From assembly GCF_001281525.1 (NCBI RefSeq), contig NZ_LGCI01000010.1, forward strand, positions 548,869 to 612,868: 64,000 nucleotides of DNA. The letters run 5' to 3'. This document shows, piece by piece, positions 35,992-44,811 of this stretch. The notes under the pieces are model-generated. The model ran no database searches. It saw nothing but the letters and a program-made list of their open reading frames with translations, and was not told where the DNA came from. A program made the position numbers and the translations under genes. This stretch comes from Lysinibacillus macroides. Lineage in GTDB: Bacteria > Bacillota > Bacilli > Bacillales_A > Planococcaceae. The stretch's first letter is position 1, and each line of letters begins with the position of its first letter.

Positions 35992-36336
35992 TTAAGCCTC
36001 TGGTACGTCTAGTTGCGGTGCATCGCCCCATAGACGCTCTAAATTATAATAAGCACGCTCATCCTTATGGAATATATGTGCCACTACATCGCCTAAGTCT
36101 ACAAGAACCCACCTAGCTGCATCAAAGCCCTCTACACGGCGGATTTCATAGCCCTGTTGTTCGGCTACATCCTGTAGCTCACGCGCAATTGCTTGCACTT
36201 GGCGATCTGAATTACCATGGGCAATGATAAAGTAATCCGCTAAAAGGGAAATTCCTTGCATATTTAATACGACAATATCCTCACCATGTTTGTCGTCAAT
36301 TGCTTTGTACGCTGCTTGTAATAAAGTTGAAGTCAT
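35992..36336 (-). CDS. rsfS: Ribosomal silencing factor RsfS
   Basis: A 114-residue factor that binds ribosomal protein L14 and blocks subunit joining, lowering translation in starvation. Diagnostic segments are DYFIIAHGNSDRQVQAIA, GFDAARWVLVDLGDVVAHIF and YYNLERLWGDAP. Its start overlaps the yqeK stop by four bases (ATGA), so the two are translationally coupled. Confidence 0.95.
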   Translation of the reverse strand: MTSTLLQAAYKAIDDKHGEDIVVLNMQGISLLADYFIIAHGNSDRQVQAIARELQDVAEQQGYEIRRVEGFDAARWVLVDLGDVVAHIFHKDERAYYNLERLWGDAPQLDVPEA

Positions 36337-36905
36337 CCTTCACTATCCTCTCTGTTCATTATATCGTTATAACATTCTATTGATAAAGGATAAATCGGCT
36401 GCTTTGTGTCAATTAAAAATGCCAATGTATGGCGCACACATGCACTTATCGCCTTATCCAAATTTTTTTGCGCCTTTTTTCGCAGACGGTCAACCCCATC
36501 AAATCGACGGTTTGGTTCAATCATATCTGCGACAAAAATAATTTTTTCTAAACGGCTCATACCAGCGCGTCCTGTTGTATGGAAACGAATAGCATTCAAC
36601 AATTCCTCATCTGTGATGCCAAATTCACTTTGTGCTATATAGGCACCCACTGGACCATGTAGTAATTCACTACCCCAACCAATGAGTCTTGAATCTAAAT
36701 GTTCATCACGAACGATCCTCTCCATCCATTCAATGTCTGCATATTTCGCAATATCGTGGAGGATGGCTGCTGTTTCAGCCTTTTTCACATCCTCGCCATA
36801 CTTTTGTGCTAAGGCGATGGCTGTTTCCATTACACCGATTGTATGAATATAACGTTTTTCAGGCATTCGTGGCTTAATCGCCGCTAAATACTGCTCGCGT
36901 TCCAT
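36333..36905 (-). CDS. yqeK: HD-domain Ap4A hydrolase YqeK
   Basis: A 190-residue HD-superfamily phosphohydrolase. This family cleaves diadenosine tetraphosphate symmetrically into two ADP. The HD signature is ILHDIAKYAD (about residues 48-57), with upstream His in YIHTIGVMETAIALAQKYG and downstream HGPVGAYIA and RFHTTGRAGM segments. It follows nadD with a 32-base overlap; GAGGAAGGTCTTT inside nadD serves as its ribosome binding site. Confidence 0.92.
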   Translation of the reverse strand: MEREQYLAAIKPRMPEKRYIHTIGVMETAIALAQKYGEDVKKAETAAILHDIAKYADIEWMERIVRDEHLDSRLIGWGSELLHGPVGAYIAQSEFGITDEELLNAIRFHTTGRAGMSRLEKIIFVADMIEPNRRFDGVDRLRKKAQKNLDKAISACVRHTLAFLIDTKQPIYPLSIECYNDIMNREDSEG

Positions 36906-37464
36906 AAAGACCTTCCTCTCGTATGAACGTCTCTACCGCCTCTGGTAATAAAAATGTCACCGTTCCTCCAGTTGCCAGACGTTGACGAATCAGTGTGGAC
37001 GATAAATCGATTTGAGGTATTTCCACCATACTTATAGGGTACTCTGTTGTCGCCGCTGTCCCTGGACGCTTTACACCGACAAACTGAACAAGTTTCACTA
37101 AATCATCTATACAATGCCATGTATGTAGCGAATCAATCATATCACCGCCGATAATAAAGTAAAACTGCACATTTGATTCTCGGCTACACAATGCAGAAAG
37201 CGTCTCGTAAGAATAGGATACGCCACCCTTCTCAACCTCATACGACTCTACTGAAAAATGAGGAAATGGGCGAATCGCATGCCGCACCATTTCAAGACGT
37301 TCGGCATTGCTAGCATCAAAACGTGCATGCTTATGTGGCGGTATGGCATTGGGCATAAAGCGGATTTCATCAAGCCTTAGTGCATGATAAACTTCATTTG
37401 CCATTAATAAATGCCCTATATGTGGTGGATTAAATGTGCCTCCTAATAAACCGACTCGTTTCAT
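36874..37464 (-). CDS. nadD: Nicotinate-nucleotide adenylyltransferase
   Basis: This 196-residue enzyme converts nicotinate mononucleotide plus ATP to deamido-NAD in NAD synthesis. The nucleotidyltransferase motif GGTFNPPHIGHLLMANEVY (9-27) includes the HxGH signature. RFMPNAIPPHK and the C-terminal ISMVEIPQIDLSSTLIRQRL are also typical. It lies ten bases after the yhbY stop in the conserved yqe cluster. Confidence 0.95.
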   Translation of the reverse strand: MKRVGLLGGTFNPPHIGHLLMANEVYHALRLDEIRFMPNAIPPHKHARFDASNAERLEMVRHAIRPFPHFSVESYEVEKGGVSYSYETLSALCSRESNVQFYFIIGGDMIDSLHTWHCIDDLVKLVQFVGVKRPGTAATTEYPISMVEIPQIDLSSTLIRQRLATGGTVTFLLPEAVETFIREEGLYGTRAVFSGD

Positions 37465-37473
37465 CGTTTCACC

Positions 37474-37776
37474 TTACTTCGCTGTTTTTGGTAAGACAAT
37501 CTTTTTATGATTGCGCGATTCTTTATATAAAACAACTGTTAGGCCAATGAGTTGTACAAGCTCTGCATGTGCGCCTTTTGCCAGTGCTTCTGCAACATCA
37601 TGTTTATCCTCTTCACAGTTATCTAAAATACGCACTTTAATCAGTTCACGTGCTTCTAATGCCTCACGAATTTGCTTTGTCATTTCATCATTAACGCCAC
37701 CTTTTCCCACTTGGAAAATAGGTGCTAAATGGTGTGCCTCTGCACGTAAAAAACGTTTTTGTTTACCTGTTAACAT
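37474..37776 (-). CDS. yhbY: CRM-domain RNA-binding protein (YhbY/YqeI)
   Basis: A 100-residue protein with a single CRM domain that associates with pre-50S ribosomal particles. The sequence MLTGKQKRFLRAEAHHLAPI, with VGKGGVNDEM and the GxxG-like region, is characteristic. A longer reading from 37851 lies inside aroE. The ATG at 37776 follows GGGAGG with about 12 bases spacing and gives the usual family length. Confidence 0.92.
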   Translation of the reverse strand: MLTGKQKRFLRAEAHHLAPIFQVGKGGVNDEMTKQIREALEARELIKVRILDNCEEDKHDVAEALAKGAHAELVQLIGLTVVLYKESRNHKKIVLPKTAK

Positions 37777-37781
37777 AAAAA

Positions 37782-38612
37782 TTAGTTTCCTCCCAATTGC
37801 GCCTTTAGCTGCGCAATCATTGAATTTGTATTTGGATAGCTTCCTAGCCAATGCTCAAAAGCGATCGCTCCTTGATGCACAAACATGCCTAAGCCCGTGA
37901 CAATCGTTGCTCCTTGTTCTTCAGCAGCCTGTAAAAAAGGCGTCATTAATGGATTATACACAATATCTGCAACAATTGCTTCTGTTGTAAGCCGATCTAA
38001 TGAAAATGGCATTGAAAAATTGCCCGTAGCAAGACCAGCCGATGTCATTTGCACAATAATACTGAAATCAGCTAATGTTTCTTCCGCCTCTTGTAAAGAT
38101 ATTGCGCGACCCATCCCCATCTCGTCCACAATCGCTTGTGCATTTGCTACTGTACGATTGGCCATCGTTAAATCGCGATAGCCTTGCTGCTGCATCGCAA
38201 AGGCAATGCCACGCGCAGCACCACCAGCACCAACAAGCAGCACTGACTTATTTTTATGGGTTGTGCCAACAGCGTCCTCTAATGAACGTACAAAGCCTAT
38301 ACCATCTGTATTATAACCTTTCAGCTTGCCCTCTTGTGTACGCACCACTGTATTAACAGCACCCATTTTTTGTGCCAGCTCATCCAGCTCATCTAAATAG
38401 GGAATAATCGCTGTTTTATGAGGGATTGTGACATTCCAGCCGCTTGCTCCTAATGTTTTTAAACCCGCAACGGCTGATTCTAGCTGGTGAGAAGCTACAT
38501 GGATAGGAATATATGTTGCGTCAATATCCATCTCCTCAAACCAAGCATTGTGCATAGCTGGTGATTTAGAATGTTCAATCGGATCACCAATAACCGCAAA
38601 CCATTTCTTCAT
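37782..38612 (-). CDS. aroE: Shikimate dehydrogenase
   Basis: This 276-residue enzyme reduces 3-dehydroshikimate to shikimate with NADPH in the aromatic amino-acid pathway. The N-terminal substrate-binding segment is IGDPIEHSKSPAMHNAWF, the catalytic Lys lies in WNVTIPHKTAI, and the cofactor loop is LLVGAGGAARGIAFAM. C-terminal GLGMFVHQGAIAFEHW is typical. It stands between yqeH and yhbY as in B. subtilis. Confidence 0.96.
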   Translation of the reverse strand: MKKWFAVIGDPIEHSKSPAMHNAWFEEMDIDATYIPIHVASHQLESAVAGLKTLGASGWNVTIPHKTAIIPYLDELDELAQKMGAVNTVVRTQEGKLKGYNTDGIGFVRSLEDAVGTTHKNKSVLLVGAGGAARGIAFAMQQQGYRDLTMANRTVANAQAIVDEMGMGRAISLQEAEETLADFSIIVQMTSAGLATGNFSMPFSLDRLTTEAIVADIVYNPLMTPFLQAAEEQGATIVTGLGMFVHQGAIAFEHWLGSYPNTNSMIAQLKAQLGGN

Positions 38613-38631
38613 GTTCTAGCCCCTTTTCTCT

Positions 38632-39735
38632 CTAAATAAGTGAAGGACGAATGGACACCTGTACACCTTTTGGTGCATATGCCGCTACTACTACATTGGC
38701 ATGCTGAACCGTAATCCAGCCTAGCCCAGAGAATACAACATCTGTTTTAGCCTCTTTTATCGAGAACTCATGACGCACCAATGGTGGTAGCTGGTCAATA
38801 AAGTCCGCTGTTGGGGGTGCTAGCAACTCGCCTTTATGTTCTACATACAATGCATCTGCTTTCTCAAGCTTTGTACGATGAATGGGTAGATCGTTTGCCA
38901 CATGAATTGTAAAGGCAGAACGGTCCCCTTGAATAAAATCAAATCTCGCCAATGCCCCAATAAATAAGGTTTGTCCTGCATTTTGCTGGTAGACCTTTGG
39001 CTTGATCTCTTTTTTCGGCATAATATATTTTAATTCACTGGCATCAATATGATGGGCCATTTGATGGTGATTAATAATGCCAGGTGTGTCATATAATGCA
39101 CTACCATCATCCAATGGAATCTCAATCATATCTAAAGTTGTGCCTGGGAAATGCGACGTTGTAATCACTTCACCCTCACCTGTAGCCTGCTTAATAATGC
39201 GATTAATAAAGGTAGATTTCCCAACATTTGTACAGCCGACCACATAGACATTGCGTCCTTGGCGGTATTCGTCAATGGCTTCCATTGCCTCAACCATTCC
39301 TTTGCCTTTATGGGCACTGACTAAGAGGACATCCACTGGTTGAAGCCCTAGAGCCTTCGCTTCACGCTTCAGCCAGTTAATCACCTTTTTCGGCTTTACT
39401 GACTTTGGCAATAAGTCGGCTTTATTGGCAATTAATAAGACAGGATTTTTACCGACAAAACGGTGAAGTCCAGGTAGCCAGCTTCCATTAAAATCAAATA
39501 TATCAACAATTTTTACGATTAAGCCTTGCTGTGTACCAAGACCATTTAAAATACGTAAAAAGTCATCATCTGTTAATGATACTGGTTGAATTTCATTATA
39601 ATTTTTCAAACGGAAGCAGCGCTGGCAAATGACCACATCCTTTTCTAATGATGATGGGGGTGCATACCCAACTGCTGTTTGGTCCTCTGTTTGAATTGTT
39701 GTACCACAGCCAATACAATTTGGCATTTCAATCAT
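38632..39735 (-). CDS. yqeH: Ribosome biogenesis GTPase YqeH
   Basis: A 367-residue circularly permuted GTPase needed for 30S subunit assembly. An N-terminal zinc finger (CIGCGTTIQ ... CQRCFRLKNYN) precedes the permuted G motifs: G4 NKADLLP and G5 before G1 GCTNVGKSTFINRI and G3 DTPG. The ATG at 39735 follows GGGAGGAACAAG and overlaps the yqeG stop (ATGA). A TTG at 39750 is rejected because it overlaps the site. Confidence 0.95.
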   Translation of the reverse strand: MIEMPNCIGCGTTIQTEDQTAVGYAPPSSLEKDVVICQRCFRLKNYNEIQPVSLTDDDFLRILNGLGTQQGLIVKIVDIFDFNGSWLPGLHRFVGKNPVLLIANKADLLPKSVKPKKVINWLKREAKALGLQPVDVLLVSAHKGKGMVEAMEAIDEYRQGRNVYVVGCTNVGKSTFINRIIKQATGEGEVITTSHFPGTTLDMIEIPLDDGSALYDTPGIINHHQMAHHIDASELKYIMPKKEIKPKVYQQNAGQTLFIGALARFDFIQGDRSAFTIHVANDLPIHRTKLEKADALYVEHKGELLAPPTADFIDQLPPLVRHEFSIKEAKTDVVFSGLGWITVQHANVVVAAYAPKGVQVSIRPSLI

Positions 39736-40253
39736 TCTTGTTCCTCCCAAGTTATTATTCCTTTTCGTTTTAAATCATTAAACACACGACGTTCAATGAA
39801 ACGGTTAAATTTCGTCACAAGCCCATCTGATTGGGCAACAGGCTTTACTAACACGGTATATAGCCCTAAGCGATTAGCGCCCATTACATCTGTAAGAAGC
39901 TGATCGCCGACCATCACGACTTCTTTAGGACGCAAGCCTAATTGAATCAGTGCGCTATAAAAAGCATTGCGAAGCGGCTTTTTTGCTTTGTGAATATATG
40001 GGATGCCTAAGGGCTCAGCAAAATGTTTCACACGTGCTTCATTATTATTCGATGCAATAATAACACGAATACCTGATTCTTTCATAATGCGTAACCAGAT
40101 CGTCAGCTCTTCTGTTGCATCTGCACGATCCCATTCTACAAGCGTATTGTCTAAGTCTGTAATAATGCCTCTAATCCCTAATTCATGTAGCTTTTCTGGT
40201 GTAATTTCAAAAATATTTGTGACAAATTCATTTGGTAATAAAAAATTGTACAA
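39732..40253 (-). CDS. yqeG: HAD-superfamily phosphatase YqeG
   Basis: A 173-residue HAD subfamily IIIA hydrolase. The catalytic motif I is ITDLDNTLVEWD (nucleophile Asp and +2 Asp), motif II IIASNNNEARV, and motif III region KPLRNAF with GDQLLTDVMGANRLG. Related proteins act on phosphatidylglycerophosphate; the substrate here is not certain. The start is TTG at 40253 after AGGGG. It is the first gene of the conserved yqeG-yqeH-aroE-yhbY-nadD-yqeK-rsfS-yqeM unit. Confidence 0.9.
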   Translation of the reverse strand: MYNFLLPNEFVTNIFEITPEKLHELGIRGIITDLDNTLVEWDRADATEELTIWLRIMKESGIRVIIASNNNEARVKHFAEPLGIPYIHKAKKPLRNAFYSALIQLGLRPKEVVMVGDQLLTDVMGANRLGLYTVLVKPVAQSDGLVTKFNRFIERRVFNDLKRKGIITWEEQE

Positions 40254-40289
40254 AATAGCGACCCCTAATCTTAACGTATTATTCGACCA

Positions 40290-41072
40290 TTATAGCATAT
40301 TTGCAAAGGCTTCACCCATTCGAATTGGGCTTCCTTGCACAACATTGTCTGTAAACTCAATTGCATCTTTTTCAAATAGCATAACAACTGTTGAGCCAAA
40401 TGAAAAATAACCAACCTCCTGCCCCTTATGCCATTTGGATGTTGTATTGGTAAGAACAATAGAGTTAACAAAGGTCGCACCTACTTTTATAAATGCAACC
40501 TGCTGATTGTTTGCGGCCTTCAACTCTGTTACTAAACGGTAATTATGAGAAATTGGTTTTTTACCGTATGTAAGACCTAATTGATTTACAGGATAAGATT
40601 TTTGGCCCAGTGTATATTGACGTACGACCTCGCCATCAATTGGGCTATGGATGCGATGATAATCGGCAGGACTTAAGTAAAACACAATAAAGTGACCATC
40701 TATATATTGTGTCGCTCGTTCTGTATTGCCGAGCAAATCTTGTAGTGCATAAGGCTTACCTTTTACAAGAAATGTCATATCCCATTCAATTCGTCCAAAG
40801 GATTCTACTTTGGCATCGACAGGACTGGCATAAGTCATAGGATTTTTTTCAATCGGCCGAGCATCTTCCAATAGCTCTCTTGTAAAAAATTCATGTAAAC
40901 ATGAAAATTGCTGTGGTTTTTTTGAAACTTCTTCAAGGTTAATATCGTATAGTTTCATATAGCTTGGAATAATACGTTTACTCCACTTCGCTTTTGCAAT
41001 AGTTTGCAAAAGATGAGAGGATTGCTTACCATTCGTTAGTTCTATTAAGCTTTGGTATAATTTTTCTTTCAT
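40290..41072 (-). CDS. psd: Phosphatidylserine decarboxylase proenzyme
   Basis: This 260-residue membrane-associated enzyme makes phosphatidylethanolamine from phosphatidylserine. It is self-cleaved to form a pyruvoyl group at the Ser of the GST motif, seen in YFSFGSTVVMLFEKD near residue 227. Other family features are ASPVDAKVESFG and the catalytic-region FYLSPADYHRIHSPIDG. It is divergent from pssA, which makes its substrate, with only 93 bases between the two starts. Confidence 0.94.
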   Translation of the reverse strand: MKEKLYQSLIELTNGKQSSHLLQTIAKAKWSKRIIPSYMKLYDINLEEVSKKPQQFSCLHEFFTRELLEDARPIEKNPMTYASPVDAKVESFGRIEWDMTFLVKGKPYALQDLLGNTERATQYIDGHFIVFYLSPADYHRIHSPIDGEVVRQYTLGQKSYPVNQLGLTYGKKPISHNYRLVTELKAANNQQVAFIKVGATFVNSIVLTNTTSKWHKGQEVGYFSFGSTVVMLFEKDAIEFTDNVVQGSPIRMGEAFANML

Positions 41073-41102
41073 ACAGTAAAACCCCTATCCATTAATTTAG
41101 AC

Positions 41103-41131
41103 TGTCAATTTTTTTGCATTCGAAGTATAAT
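41103..41131 (+). promoter_or_regulatory. Possible pssA promoter
   Basis: TGTCAA, a 17-base spacer, and TATAAT within the 93-base gap between psd and pssA. A second TATAAT lies about ten bases further on, so the exact element is uncertain. Confidence 0.35.
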
Positions 41132-41165
41132 GGTATAATATCTTAAGTCAAAGGAGTGATCCCCC

Positions 41166-41708
41166 TTGTTTTTTTATCACAAGTTGGTGGATACCACGGT
41201 TAAGAAAATGAAATCGCACGCAGCTAACTTCATCACAATTAGTAATATGTCCTTTGGAGGCGCGGCTATTATGGCCACTCTACATGAATATTATAGCTAT
41301 AGTGCCTTGTTTATCTTCATAGCAGCTCTTCTTGATCGCTACGATGGTAAGGTAGCGAGAGCGCTCGGACAAGTGTCTGAGTTAGGTAAACAATTGGATT
41401 CTATGAGTGATATTATATCATTTGGTGTGGCGCCTGCATTATTAATGTATGAAGTTGTTCTAGTTGATTTTGGTTTTGTCGGCATGATGATGGCCGTATT
41501 ATTTATTGTCTGTGGTGCGATGCGTTTAGCTCGCTTCAATATTAGCGAAGCGAATGGCTATTTCACAGGCTTACCAATTACTGCTGCAGGTACATTCTTA
41601 ACTTTAACGTATTTTGCGGCTAATACGTTCCATCCGGCATTTTATCTTTTCCTTTTTCCCATTTTAGCTTTACTGATGATCAGTACATTTACACTAAAAA
41701 AAGTGTAA
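41166..41708 (+). CDS. pssA: CDP-diacylglycerol-serine O-phosphatidyltransferase
   Basis: An integral membrane CDP-alcohol phosphatidyltransferase of 180 residues that makes phosphatidylserine from CDP-diacylglycerol and serine. The family motif D-x2-DG-x2-AR-x8-G-x3-D-x3-D is complete in DRYDGKVARALG...GKQLDSMSD (residues 58-81). Several transmembrane helices follow. The start is TTG at 41166 after AAGGAGTGATCC. Together with the divergent psd gene it provides the route to phosphatidylethanolamine. Confidence 0.92.
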   Translation: MFFYHKLVDTTVKKMKSHAANFITISNMSFGGAAIMATLHEYYSYSALFIFIAALLDRYDGKVARALGQVSELGKQLDSMSDIISFGVAPALLMYEVVLVDFGFVGMMMAVLFIVCGAMRLARFNISEANGYFTGLPITAAGTFLTLTYFAANTFHPAFYLFLFPILALLMISTFTLKKV

Positions 41709-41735
41709 CAGCACATTTGCTGTTGCACTTTTTTT
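41698..41735 (+). terminator. Terminator after pssA
   Basis: Hairpin AAAGTGtAACAGCA / TGCTGTTgCACTTT followed by seven T, overlapping the last codons of pssA. Confidence 0.85.
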
Positions 41736-41795
41736 CATTTCCCACAGCTTTTAAACATATACTGTCGAAAAATGGGGAAAGGATGACATCATTCA

Positions 41796-42503
41796 ATGAG
41801 CGGAATTTTTACATCTATGTTGCAGTTATGGTTTGAGCTTCCTGCATTACTTGGCTATTTAAAGGGGCAAACATTTCATAAACCCTTTTCAAAAGAAGAG
41901 GAAGCTGCTTGTATTGAGCGATTTTTAGGTGGCGATGAGCAGGCGCGGCTTGACCTAATAGAACGGAATATGAGGCTTGTTGCACATGTCGTAAAAAAAT
42001 TCCATCCAAAGCATGAGCAGCTGGATGATTATATTTCGATTGGCACAATTGGCCTTATGAAAGCTGTAGAAAGCTATACGCCTGACAAAAAAACAAGACT
42101 TGCCACCTACGCTGCACGCTGTATTGAAAATGAAATATTAATGCATCTACGAACACAGAAAAAAGTGCAAAAAGATGTTTCACTGTTTGAGCCAATCGGC
42201 ACAGATAAAGATGGCAATGCACTGCAAATTCGAGATTTACTTCAATGTGATGAAGAAAGTGCAACAGAGAAGCTAGAGCATAAAGAGCATGTTGCACAGC
42301 TCTATCACTATTTGCATATGCTTGATGAACGCGAACTTGAAATTGTCACACTTCGTTATGGTTTAAATCAGCAGGATGCACTCACACAAAAGGAAATTGC
42401 AGCCCGTTTAAATATTTCCCGCAGTTATGTATCCCGTATTGAAAAACGCGCGCTTATTAAACTCTATCAATTATACAAACGAGATCAAAAAGCGATTGAA
42501 TAG
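41796..42503 (+). CDS. sigK: RNA polymerase sporulation sigma factor SigK (uninterrupted)
   Basis: The late mother-cell sigma factor. The 235-residue protein has a hydrophobic pro-sequence (about 1-20) with a likely processing point before YLKGQTF, region 2 (ERNMRLVAHVVKKF, then YISIGTIGLMKAVESY, RLATYAARCIENEILMHLR) and region 4 (TQKEIAARLNISRSYVSRIEKRA). In B. subtilis the gene is split by the skin element; here it is continuous, so no excision is needed. The start at 41796 follows GGAAAGGATGAC with a longer spacing. It is monocistronic, with a terminator downstream. Confidence 0.95.
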   Translation: MSGIFTSMLQLWFELPALLGYLKGQTFHKPFSKEEEAACIERFLGGDEQARLDLIERNMRLVAHVVKKFHPKHEQLDDYISIGTIGLMKAVESYTPDKKTRLATYAARCIENEILMHLRTQKKVQKDVSLFEPIGTDKDGNALQIRDLLQCDEESATEKLEHKEHVAQLYHYLHMLDERELEIVTLRYGLNQQDALTQKEIAARLNISRSYVSRIEKRALIKLYQLYKRDQKAIE

Positions 42504-42510
42504 CTATATA

Positions 42511-42554
42511 AAAAAGCCCCCTGCGACATTCCAACGTGTCACAAGGGAGCTTTT
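42511..42554. terminator. Bidirectional terminator between sigK and a small ORF
   Basis: Hairpin AAAAAGCcCCCT(gc)GACA / TGTC(ac)AAGGGaGCTTTT. The minus strand also ends in a T run (CTTTTTTATAT). Confidence 0.75.
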
Positions 42555-42558
42555 CCTG

Positions 42559-42639
42559 TTATGATTCTAATAATTCTACTGAAATTAGTGAACCGATTAA
42601 AGTGGTGATAATCACAACACCTGCTGTTAAAAATAGCAT
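42559..42639 (-). CDS. Possible 26-residue hydrophobic peptide
   Basis: A very short open frame with a strong ribosome binding site (GGGAGGAAG, six bases before ATG). The peptide starts MLFLTAGVVIITTLIGSL and is a single predicted membrane helix ending in a charged tail (ELLES). It is convergent with sigK, and a terminator follows its stop. I do not recognise it; the site and placement are the only support. Confidence 0.45.
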   Translation of the reverse strand: MLFLTAGVVIITTLIGSLISVELLES

Positions 42640-42759
42640 AATAACTTCCTCCCATAACGAAAGAGATTGATTGCTATTAGTGTAGCATGTATAGCTCCGA
42701 TGAACTGTGATTTTTCTCACATTGAGAACAACACATTTTGACTATTTTGTGTAGTTTAT

Positions 42760-43452
42760 TTATAAAGAAGTAATCGCTTTTAATACGACCTGAGTTGAAT
42801 GCTTTGCGGCAATTGGTAAGAACTCATCAAAGCTAATATTGGATTCCTTCCCTGCAATATCTGATAACGCACGAATCACAACAAAAGGAGTGGCAAATTG
42901 ATAGCATACTTGTGCAATAGCAGCCGCTTCCATCTCAACAGCCTTCATTTGAGGGAAATGACGACGGACAGATTCTACATGCACAGGATCATTCATAAAC
43001 GTATCCCCTGAGCAAATTAAGCCAATGCCATATTGGTGCTCGCCTACAGCCTGTACAGCCTCCTCAGCGACCTTTATTAAGCGTTCGTCTGATTGATAGG
43101 CTGCTGGCATACCCGCCATTTGACCGATCTCGTAGCCAAATATTGTGACATCTACATCATGGTGTCGTACCTCATCAGAAATAACCACTGCACCAACCTC
43201 GAGCTGTTCATCATATCCACCCGCAGAGCCTGTATTGATTACAACATCAGGCTGAAATTCATGTAAAAGAATCGTTGTGGACATAGCAGCATTCACTTTA
43301 CCAATGCCACTTTTTAATAAGACGATTTCCTTACCCTCGTATGTGCCTGTTGTATATTCGCTACCTGCAATTGTTGTACTTTGCGCATCGTTTAATGCCG
43401 CACGTAATAGCTCCACTTCTTCTTCCATTGCACCAATGACTGCTATTTTCAT
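42760..43452 (-). CDS. mtnN: 5'-methylthioadenosine/S-adenosylhomocysteine nucleosidase
   Basis: This 230-residue enzyme cleaves adenine from methylthioadenosine and S-adenosylhomocysteine, recycling by-products of SAM use. The N-terminus [20 protein letters not shown] with catalytic Glu, [19 protein letters not shown] and the catalytic C-terminal region [13 protein letters not shown] and RALSDIAGK are diagnostic. It lies 59 bases downstream of yrrS, near greA and udk as in Bacillus, though the methyltransferase and cysteine-synthesis genes that I recall beside it in B. subtilis are absent. Confidence 0.95.
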   Translation of the reverse strand: MKIAVIGAMEEEVELLRAALNDAQSTTIAGSEYTTGTYEGKEIVLLKSGIGKVNAAMSTTILLHEFQPDVVINTGSAGGYDEQLEVGAVVISDEVRHHDVDVTIFGYEIGQMAGMPAAYQSDERLIKVAEEAVQAVGEHQYGIGLICSGDTFMNDPVHVESVRRHFPQMKAVEMEAAAIAQVCYQFATPFVVIRALSDIAGKESNISFDEFLPIAAKHSTQVVLKAITSL

Positions 43453-43511
43453 GTCTTGTTACTTCCCTTCTTTATCAACTCTATTAAAAATAATCAAAAG
43501 AGTGATTTTCG

Positions 43512-44171
43512 TCAATAGGAGCCTTCTAATGTATTAAGTTGCTCGAGCTTTACAGGTATCCAGCCTTCATTATCCACCCATTCCATGCTGACACGATACA
43601 TTTGAGATTTATCATTCGTTGAAACAACAGCGAGCGTTGAATTAGAGCTACCGTTATTTTGCATACGCCAAATAGTCATATTGCTTTCATCAATCCCCGT
43701 AGCATTTGTTACAGTGGCTACCTTTTCAGCCCAGTCTACAGATTTATCATCATAAGAAGACACATGTTGCCCTGTTTGTGTTGTCGGTGTTGGCTGCCAG
43801 TTTTTGCTTGTAATTACCTTGTCAACGATTGGATCGTTGGATGTTGATTCTTCTAAGGTGTTCTGCTCCTCCTGTGCTACTTCTGGTTCTTCCTCTAGGG
43901 CTTCATCCTCGTCTATTGCATGCTCTTGCTCATCCTCTTGAATAGGCTCTTTCTCACTAGCTTTGTCAGCCTCTTTGTCATCGTTCTTTTCCTCTTGGAT
44001 TGGTTCATCTTTCACTGCTTGCTCTGCATCACCTTGCCATTTAAACACATAAGTTGCTGTTAGTATAATTAGTACGACCACAATACCAATTAAAACATTC
44101 AATAGTTTATCTAGCTTTTTATTACGAGATGGCTGCAAATGACGACTACTGCGAGTTTGTCGTTCACTCAT
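43512..44171 (-). CDS. yrrS: YrrS-like DUF1510 membrane protein
   Basis: A 219-residue single-pass protein with a short basic cytoplasmic N-terminus (SRHLQPSRNKKLDKLLN), one transmembrane helix (about 25-44), a long Glu/Asp-rich linker (about 50-115), and a C-terminal folded domain (about 125-219) with DWAEKVATVTNATGI and MYRVSMEWVDNEGW, typical of DUF1510. In B. subtilis YrrS is linked to sporulation and a penicillin-binding protein gene; no such gene is next to it here. The site GGGGGAGAG lies before the ATG. Confidence 0.8.
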   Translation of the reverse strand: MSERQTRSSRHLQPSRNKKLDKLLNVLIGIVVVLIILTATYVFKWQGDAEQAVKDEPIQEEKNDDKEADKASEKEPIQEDEQEHAIDEDEALEEEPEVAQEEQNTLEESTSNDPIVDKVITSKNWQPTPTTQTGQHVSSYDDKSVDWAEKVATVTNATGIDESNMTIWRMQNNGSSNSTLAVVSTNDKSQMYRVSMEWVDNEGWIPVKLEQLNTLEGSY

Positions 44172-44271
44172 AAACTCTCCCCCTCTCTAGCCAATATTCT
44201 ATCAAGTTCGACAGCACTTGCAAAATAATTATACCTATAATTTCTAAACTGCCAATTTTAAGTAGATAAAA

Positions 44272-44312
44272 AGCAGCTGGTCTTTTTTTGATAGAAAGAC
44301 CAACTGCTTGTA
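44272..44312 (-). terminator. Terminator after greA
   Basis: Minus-strand hairpin AAGCAGtTGGTCTTT / AAAGACCAgCTGCTT followed by TTT, just past the greA stop. Confidence 0.85.
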
Positions 44313-44322
44313 CACCTATCTA

Positions 44323-44811
44323 TTATTTAATAGAAAGAATTTTCACTTTCATTTCGCCACCAGGTGTTTGGATCGCTACTTCTTCACCCTCACCACGTCC
44401 AAGTAGACCTTTAGCAATTGGTGATTCATTTGAAATACGGAATTCCATAGGATCTGCCTCAGCTGAACCTACAATTGTATACGATTCTTCCTCTGTTGAT
44501 GGTTTACCATTAATAATTTCAACAAATGTAACCGTTTTCCCTAGTGATACTACACTATTATCTGTTTCATCCTCAGAAATAATAACCGCATTACGAATCA
44601 TTGATTTTAGCGTAGAGATACGTCCTTCTAAAAAGGCTTGTTCTTCTTTTGCTGAATCATACTCAGCGTTTTCAGAAAGATCACCAAAATCACGTGCTAT
44701 TTTAATGCGTTCCACGATCTCCTTACGTGTTTCTGTTTCTAATTTCACTAATTCTTCTTCTAATTTGCGTTTCCCCTCAGCTGTCATTGGGTACTGTTTT
44801 TCGTTTGCCAA
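44323..44811 (-). CDS. greA: Transcription elongation factor GreA
   Basis: A 162-residue factor that rescues backtracked RNA polymerase by stimulating transcript cleavage. The N-terminal coiled coil has the tip acidic pair in [20 protein letters not shown], and the C-terminal FKBP-like domain ends with [17 protein letters not shown]. The start is TTG at 44811 after AAGGAGTGAAGG. It lies downstream of udk, the order shared with Bacillus. Confidence 0.96.
   Translation of the reverse strand: MANEKQYPMTAEGKRKLEEELVKLETETRKEIVERIKIARDFGDLSENAEYDSAKEEQAFLEGRISTLKSMIRNAVIISEDETDNSVVSLGKTVTFVEIINGKPSTEEESYTIVGSAEADPMEFRISNESPIAKGLLGRGEGEEVAIQTPGGEMKVKILSIK

Noticed and set aside
37777..37851. Longer start for yhbY
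   Set aside because: The extension is read within aroE and adds residues not found in the family.
41796..42503. sigE, sigF or sigG instead of sigK
   Set aside because: The pro-sequence with processing point before YLKGQTF and region 2/4 sequences match SigK; no spoIIGA or spoIIA genes are adjacent.
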